Positions 33,838 through 37,939 of a stretch of 37,939 nucleotides of DNA are shown here, piece after piece (within the stretch, counting starts at the first letter, position 1; each line of letters starts with the position of its first letter). The notes beneath the pieces were generated by a model. The model saw only the letters and a program-made list of their open reading frames with translations, was not told the origin of the DNA and made no database searches. The stretch comes from Chloroflexus sp. MS-G (GTDB taxonomy: Bacteria > Chloroflexota > Chloroflexia > Chloroflexales > Chloroflexaceae): positions 1-37,939 of the forward strand of contig NZ_JPIM01000041.1 in NCBI RefSeq assembly GCF_000735195.1, read 5' to 3'. A program made the position numbers and the translations under genes.

Positions 33838-35339
33838 ATCGGCTGTGATGAAGTCTTCAGGGAAAGCGGTTGGTTCATCGCTTCTTCATTTAGACCGGTA
33901 CTGACGGCTGCAAGCTGATTTGCTCGTGTTATCCAGTGTCTGGCAATCGCTGCCGGGGTGGCAAACCAGACACGCCCACGTGCGGCAAGGTCTTCCCACA
34001 ATGCACGATAGGTCGCTGCCCAGCCGGGGAAGAGGACATCATCATAGACATAATCATGCACATCGACCAGCAGCAGACCTCCCTGTTGCGTAACTGTGTC
34101 ACGTAATTCATCCAACAAGCCGTGGCGCTCACCGGGATTGTATTGTTTCTGCCCAAACAGATGATCGTCCATCCAGCCTGTAGGCAGTTGCAGTGTCCGA
34201 ATTGCCCGCCGGAGTTTCCGATGCCACGGAAAGAAGGGCCAAGTACTGCTCCGTCGCCAGCCCATATAATGGTTATGGGTCAGCGAAGCATCGTATTGAA
34301 AGCCAACCTGTTCGTGTAGAAGGAGCGTTTGTTCTGGTTGGCGGGGATCGAGATGCCAGTAGTGATGACGATTCCCCTCAATAGGCTGACCACTGGCCGT
34401 AGCCAGTCGCTCGCGTTCTGCCACGAAGATGTTGTAATCGGTATAGGCCAGATAACTGGCATGAAGACCAATTTCCCAGCCCGCAGCACTCAATTCGCGA
34501 AAGAGTTGACGGAAGTGAGGAGCCTGTACGTTGTAGAAGGGATCGGGCCGACCGGTAGCGTATTCCAGCAACGAACCCTGGCGGGCTACGAAGTAGAACG
34601 CCGAACGAGTACCGAGTCGTTCTTCGAGCGCCATCCATGAGTGAAAATGCCAGTGGTGACGCCGACCACGTACCACATCAAATGCAGCCCGTAGCCCTCT
34701 GATGCCCTGTCGATGCAGAATACGCAGTGGTTCTAGCCAGCGCACAATCTCTGGGTAATCAACATCGTGACCACAAGAAGCTGCTAGCATAGCCCCATTG
34801 GGCCAACGAGGTAGTCCACGCGGCAATCCACATCGCTGGAGCATGTCTGTCAGCCAGCAGCCAATCGCCGAGGCTAATCCGCGGCGTAGCAAGCCTGCGG
34901 TGAGCATTGGCGAACCACTCAAATCGCGATAGCCGTGTTTGAGCGTCGGATATTGATCTTCTTCGTAGCCACTGAGCAGCCAAAACGCAGCAAAAATCGG
35001 GTCATCGGCAATATGCAGGCTGCCATTAACTACCTGCGGGTATGCCTGCGAGGTATCGCCTTCCAGACGCGGTAAGGTGTAGCCGTGACATTGCGTATGG
35101 CCGATCAAACGAACCTGCTGAGGGTTGGCCCAACGTTCAGGCTGAGCATGGATCACTATCTGAGCCGATGGTGCCAGCGCTGGATCGGTAACGTAGGCAA
35201 TCGTTACCGCTGAGGCATTCCACGGTAGTTCCTGCCAGCCATACCCCATACCGGTAAGCAACGTGCGCCAGGTATAGGTGATTTCAGGGCGTTGTGGTGC
35301 CAGCATCGGATCGATTGCCAGATGAACTATCGGTATCAT
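33834..35339 (-). CDS. NodB-like polysaccharide deacetylase family protein
   Basis: ATG 35339 is chosen; the GTG at 35360 is an alternative adding seven residues. The 501-residue protein has an N-terminal domain of about 180 residues (with SGYEEDQYPTLKHGYRD at 123-139) and then a NodB-type barrel. CGHDVDYPE (189-197) carries the Asp192/Asp194 metal/base motif, SAFYFVARQG follows, and GWEIGLHASYLAYTD (287-301) holds the second-motif His. The third region has DASLTHNHYMGWR, and LLLVDVHDYVYDD supplies the late His. The N-terminal piece plus barrel fits the long polysaccharide-deacetylase-like proteins of exopolysaccharide loci rather than secreted chitin deacetylases. No signal peptide is seen, so it should act in the cytoplasm, perhaps on a sugar precursor. 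Confidence 0.8.
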   Translation of the reverse strand: MIPIVHLAIDPMLAPQRPEITYTWRTLLTGMGYGWQELPWNASAVTIAYVTDPALAPSAQIVIHAQPERWANPQQVRLIGHTQCHGYTLPRLEGDTSQAYPQVVNGSLHIADDPIFAAFWLLSGYEEDQYPTLKHGYRDLSGSPMLTAGLLRRGLASAIGCWLTDMLQRCGLPRGLPRWPNGAMLAASCGHDVDYPEIVRWLEPLRILHRQGIRGLRAAFDVVRGRRHHWHFHSWMALEERLGTRSAFYFVARQGSLLEYATGRPDPFYNVQAPHFRQLFRELSAAGWEIGLHASYLAYTDYNIFVAERERLATASGQPIEGNRHHYWHLDPRQPEQTLLLHEQVGFQYDASLTHNHYMGWRRSSTWPFFPWHRKLRRAIRTLQLPTGWMDDHLFGQKQYNPGERHGLLDELRDTVTQQGGLLLVDVHDYVYDDVLFPGWAATYRALWEDLAARGRVWFATPAAIARHWITRANQLAAVSTGLNEEAMNQPLSLKTSSQPI

Positions 35340-35367
35340 AGATATTCCAGGTTCATCCACACCACGG

Positions 35368-36714
35368 CTACGACGATTTCCTCATCTTCTTAAAGCGGGC
35401 ACTGTGCTGTTCCTGGTCGGTAATGACAATCTTGACCGGAATCTTGTACGGTGCCAGTCGTTCGCGACAGAATGCACGGACTCGTCGCTTCAACTCGGTC
35501 AGGTCTTCCGGCTCGAACAGATTAATGCGCGCTGTCACAATCTGGCCGGTGATCGGATGCCGTTCACCAACCACTGCGACATCTTTGATATTCGGTAGCT
35601 GTAACAAAACACTCTCTACTTCAGCCGGGTATACCTTTTGTCCGCCTACGTTGATGATCTCGCTTCGTCGGCCTAAGATGCGAATGTGTTCTCCATCAAC
35701 CTCTACCACATCCTGCGTATTCATCCACCCTTCGTCATCGAACGGGCTGGGGGCATTCAGATAGCCGAGCATCGCCGATTTGGCCCGTATCCACAAGACC
35801 CCATCGACGACTTTGGTCTCAAAACCCTCGCCGCCGATCTTGACCCACAGGGAATTGGAATCACGCGATTTCGAGCGCAGAATGCCCAGCTCGGAAAGGC
35901 CATACGTCTGCAAGAGTTGGACGTGCGGGAATAGTTCATGAATTCGTTGCAGCGTACTTTCCGGCATCACTTCCGTCCCATACGTGATCAGCTCCAGCGA
36001 CGAGAGGTCGTAGCGTCGGTAGGCTTCGGAGATCAACAGCAGATTGAGAAACGTTGGCGAGGTTGGCAGGGTTTGCACACGGTGCGTTTCAATGGCGCGA
36101 CAGACGACATCAGGATCACGTGAGGGAACGGACACAACCGTACCACCGTTTGCCAGCGTATAGAAGAGCGTGTTGATCCCGCCGATGTGGTCGAGGAGTA
36201 AGAAGGTCAGCGTTACGCGCCGATGACGGGGAACTTTGAACTTTTCGAGCAGCGGAATGAAATCGTGAAGGGCAGCCTTGCTCTTACCGGTCGAGCCAGA
36301 TGAGAAGAGCACCAACCCCGGATGCTGGCGTTCAATCAATTGCAACGTCAATGGATTGGTAACGTGTACCGGGCGTCGTTCGATCTGCCAGTGATCATCA
36401 TCGGTGAAGCGTACCACGACCTGTACTTCGGCAATCGCCAGAAATTCCTCGCGCTGCGCAGCCACACTCGGCGTGAGGGGCACGACAATATCGTTTCGCT
36501 CGATCAACGCTAAGAGCAGACTCACAGCGTTCGGAGAATAATCACCTTCAATGGTGACCACTTGACCAGGACCAACGTCGTGGTGATCAAGTATGTCGTG
36601 CCAGGTCTTGATGCGCGAGAGCAGATCGTGATAGGTGTATGGATGGTCGTGCCAGACAATTGCCGGATGCGACGCCCATTGGGCCATGCGTTCATATAGC
36701 CATCCAATGCTCAT
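35368..36714 (-). CDS. AMP-forming acyl/amino-acyl ligase (adenylation enzyme)
   Basis: A 448-residue member of the ANL superfamily, shorter than typical acyl-CoA synthetases (about 500-550). The P-loop-like LFSSGSTGKSKAALH (136-150), YGLSE (271-275), TQDVVEVDG (333-341), ILGRRSEIINVGGQKVYPAEVE (346-367) and a terminal ARFKKMRKSS with Lys442/443 are all present, so it looks active. It activates a carboxylate with ATP and passes it to a thiol, here most simply to the carrier protein two genes upstream. GGAGG 6 bases before ATG 36714 fixes the start and rules out a 10-residue upstream extension. The acid (fatty, hydroxy or amino acid) is not readable. The arrangement recalls DltA with DltC, but the neighbours differ. 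Confidence 0.88.
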   Translation of the reverse strand: MSIGWLYERMAQWASHPAIVWHDHPYTYHDLLSRIKTWHDILDHHDVGPGQVVTIEGDYSPNAVSLLLALIERNDIVVPLTPSVAAQREEFLAIAEVQVVVRFTDDDHWQIERRPVHVTNPLTLQLIERQHPGLVLFSSGSTGKSKAALHDFIPLLEKFKVPRHRRVTLTFLLLDHIGGINTLFYTLANGGTVVSVPSRDPDVVCRAIETHRVQTLPTSPTFLNLLLISEAYRRYDLSSLELITYGTEVMPESTLQRIHELFPHVQLLQTYGLSELGILRSKSRDSNSLWVKIGGEGFETKVVDGVLWIRAKSAMLGYLNAPSPFDDEGWMNTQDVVEVDGEHIRILGRRSEIINVGGQKVYPAEVESVLLQLPNIKDVAVVGERHPITGQIVTARINLFEPEDLTELKRRVRAFCRERLAPYKIPVKIVITDQEQHSARFKKMRKSS

Positions 36715-36720
36715 CACAAA

Positions 36721-36725
36721 CCTCC
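36721..36725 (-). promoter_or_regulatory. Ribosome binding site deciding the ligase start
   Basis: A perfect GGAGG sits 6 bases before the ATG at 36714 on the minus strand, supporting it over the in-frame codon at 36744 that lies inside the upstream gene. Confidence 0.65.
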
Positions 36726-36740
36726 ATGTGGTGCTCCCAA

Positions 36741-37445
36741 TCACCCACCGCCGCCAAGATAGAGGACCTGACCGGTAATGTTGTCGCTAGCCGGATGCAC
36801 GAAGAAATCAATCACGTGGGCAACATCACGAAACGTTCCGAAGCGACGAATAGCCAGATGGTCGATGATCTGTTGCAGTTTTTCACGCGGCACGCCTCGG
36901 ATCAAATCGGTCTCGATGGGCGTTGGACCAATAGCGTTCACGGTGATCCCGAACGGAGCAAACTCCCGTGCCAGCACGCGGGTCAACATTTCAACGGCAC
37001 TCTTGGCTGCGGCGTACAACGCTTCACCTTCGAGGCGCAACGGCACCGCAATGGTACTGAAGTTCACAATCCGACCATAGCTTCGTCGGCGCATGAGTTT
37101 GGCTGCTTCGCGGCAAACCAGAAAACTTCCCAAGACGTTGACATGCAGAATCTGACGCGCCGTTTCACCCGGTGTCAACAGCGCGTGGTTCATTGCGGCA
37201 ATCCCAGCATTGTTGATGGCAATATCGAGCCGTCCGTGCCGACGGTGAATAGAACTCAGCATCGCTTTGACCTGACTCTCATCGGTCACATCAACACGAT
37301 GATGGGTATAGCCGGGTCGTTCCCAGTCAACCGGATGACGGGCACACCCTTCTACCAGCGCTCCGCGTTCGAGAAAATGGTCAACCAGGAAGCGCCCAAT
37401 CCCGCGACTACTGCCCGTTATAAGAACGACCTCTCGTTCAGTCAC
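36741..37445 (-). CDS. SDR-family oxidoreductase (FabG-like)
   Basis: A 234-residue short-chain dehydrogenase/reductase from a GTG start at 37445 (GAGGAG 7 bases upstream). TGSSRGIG (10-17) binds the cofactor, an Arg follows in the GCARHP loop (suggesting NADPH), NNAG is at 78-81, and the catalytic Ser130, Tyr144 and Lys148 are present. The end LYLGGGG is a classical FabG-like C-terminus. An upstream in-frame extension of 31 residues is rejected because it overlaps the carrier-protein gene. Standing between an acyl carrier protein and an adenylating ligase, it likely reduces a 3-keto or other carbonyl on a carrier-bound acyl group, although a sugar-nucleotide substrate is possible. It overlaps the carrier gene by 8 bases. 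Confidence 0.87.
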   Translation of the reverse strand: MTEREVVLITGSSRGIGRFLVDHFLERGALVEGCARHPVDWERPGYTHHRVDVTDESQVKAMLSSIHRRHGRLDIAINNAGIAAMNHALLTPGETARQILHVNVLGSFLVCREAAKLMRRRSYGRIVNFSTIAVPLRLEGEALYAAAKSAVEMLTRVLAREFAPFGITVNAIGPTPIETDLIRGVPREKLQQIIDHLAIRRFGTFRDVAHVIDFFVHPASDNITGQVLYLGGGG

Positions 37446-37761
37446 GGTCTGACTCCTCACTGATGAGTTGTTCAAGGTAATCGACCAGCGCCCCAACACT
37501 CCGGAACGGGCTATGACGCTGCGACATTGCCCGATCATCGGCCAGCGTAAGGGTCAAGCCAAACTGCTCTTCAAGACGCTGTTCAAGGTCGACTACCAGC
37601 GTGACCAGAGCCAACGAGTCGAGCAGTGCCCCTTTGCCAAACAGAAGCGTTTGTTCATCAAGCGTTGCGGGTATGGGGCGGTCACTTTGCTCAAGGATGT
37701 CACGCAGACCGTCGATAACCAAGTTGCTCAGTTCAGCTCGCGAAATGGGTAGACTCGTCAT
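37438..37761 (-). CDS. Acyl carrier protein
   Basis: A 107-residue acidic protein with the four-helix carrier plan. The 4'-phosphopantetheine site is LLDSLALVTL with Ser49 in the DSL motif, preceded by the helix-1 stretch VIDGLRDILEQ and followed by the acidic LEQRLEEQFGL helix. It is slightly longer than primary-metabolism ACP (about 78 residues) and lacks the usual fab neighbours, so it is probably a dedicated carrier for the ligase and reductase next to it. ATG 37761 has AGGAG 9 bases upstream. No phosphopantetheinyl transferase is in the window. Confidence 0.85.
   Translation of the reverse strand: MTSLPISRAELSNLVIDGLRDILEQSDRPIPATLDEQTLLFGKGALLDSLALVTLVVDLEQRLEEQFGLTLTLADDRAMSQRHSPFRSVGALVDYLEQLISEESDRD
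37453..37458 (-). promoter_or_regulatory. Ribosome binding site for the GTG start at 37445
   Basis: GAGGAG lies 7 bases before the GTG at 37445 on the minus strand, inside the 3' end of the carrier-protein gene. It decides the start of the SDR gene. Confidence 0.6.
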
Positions 37762-37773
37762 ATTTCGTTACTC

Positions 37774-37939
37774 CTATTGCTGTATCGATAAGGTAATACG
37801 TGAATACGTGATCAGTGGAACATAGACCCGGATGTGTGGTGTAGGTACTACGCTACCGATTGATGGGGTGACCGATGGTGTCTGAGATGCGGTTGGCACG
37901 ATCGTGTAGGTCGCCGTTGGTGACGTAGCGCTGGTTGCC
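37774..37939 (-). CDS. C-terminus of a Pro/Thr-rich secreted protein, partial
   Basis: On the minus strand an open frame enters from the right edge and ends at TAG (37776-37774), giving at least 54 residues. The sequence is rich in Pro, Thr and Ser (for example SPTATYTIVPTASQTPSVTP), then has HIRVYVPLITYSR and the end SIQQ. Low-complexity Pro/Thr linkers of this kind are typical of exported proteins. The RVYVPLIT motif resembles KVYLPFIVN in the propeller protein at 12124. There is no start codon in the window. The acyl carrier protein ATG lies only 12 bases downstream, so it may be the upstream gene in the same unit. Confidence 0.65.
   Translation of the reverse strand, partial: ATSATSPTATYTIVPTASQTPSVTPSIGSVVPTPHIRVYVPLITYSRITLSIQQ

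Noticed and set aside
36639..37463. Long + strand open frame (274 codons) opposite the SDR gene
   Set aside because: It lies antisense to a clear SDR and part of the ligase, has no recognisable domain and no ribosome site; a shadow of GC-rich codon use.
1..37939. CRISPR arrays, tRNA, rRNA, transposases or prophage genes
   Set aside because: No regularly spaced repeats, cloverleaf-like segments, rRNA-like stretches or transposase/integrase motifs were seen.

Overview
The window is almost entirely a surface-glycan (exopolysaccharide/O-antigen type) biosynthesis locus from a bacterium. By eye the base composition is moderately GC-rich, and most genes overlap their neighbours by 4 bases (ATGA). 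The Pro/Thr-rich secreted proteins carrying a Val-Tyr-(Leu/Val)-Pro motif, the mix of GT-C membrane enzymes and a B12-type radical SAM protein suggest a filamentous Chloroflexota member such as Chloroflexus. That placement is an inference; no rRNA or other marker gene is present.

Layout. (1) Positions 1-10185, + strand: the C-terminal part of a Wzx-like flippase, then GT4, GT2, GT4 and GT2 glycosyltransferases, a Wzy/WaaL-like polymerase or ligase, a membrane-anchored sialidase-fold (Asp-box) protein and a polytopic membrane protein. (2) Positions 10328-12060: a lone minus-strand PMT/ArnT-like GT-C gene with AT-rich upstream DNA holding candidate promoters and an inverted repeat. (3) Positions 12124-14707, + strand: a secreted PQQ-type beta-propeller protein overlapping a lipoprotein alpha/beta hydrolase. 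(4) Positions 14708-14855: a short convergent intergenic region with a large imperfect hairpin and a 15-base direct repeat. (5) Positions 14856-37776, minus strand: a very long collinear gene set read from right to left. It runs acyl carrier protein, SDR reductase, AMP-forming ligase, NodB-like deacetylase, hexapeptide acyltransferase, UDP-GlcNAc 2-epimerase (WecB), second hexapeptide acyltransferase, polyprenol-type GT2, small membrane protein, radical SAM protein, two GT-C proteins, two GT4s, polyprenol-type GT2, SMR/EamA-like flippase subunit, SIS isomerase, DegT aminotransferase, FAD oxidoreductase, WbaP-type initiating sugar-phosphate transferase and Gfo/Idh/MocA dehydrogenase. Upstream of these, the C-terminus of a Pro/Thr-rich secreted protein runs off the right edge.

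How they fit together (inference). The minus-strand set would make nucleotide-activated amino sugars (dehydrogenase, aminotransferase, acyltransferase, epimerase) and start the repeat unit on undecaprenyl phosphate (sugar-phosphate transferase). The plus-strand set would extend, flip and polymerise it (GTs, Wzx, Wzy). Two further layers are less ordinary. One is a possible Arn-like route: polyprenol-phosphate sugar synthase, small flippase and GT-C transferases acting outside the membrane. The other is a possible acyl-modification module: dedicated acyl carrier protein, ligase, reductase, deacetylase and acyltransferase. A radical SAM protein translationally coupled to a GT2 and a small membrane protein sits between them. 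No Wzz/Wzc chain-length regulator, CRISPR array, tRNA, rRNA or transposase was seen.
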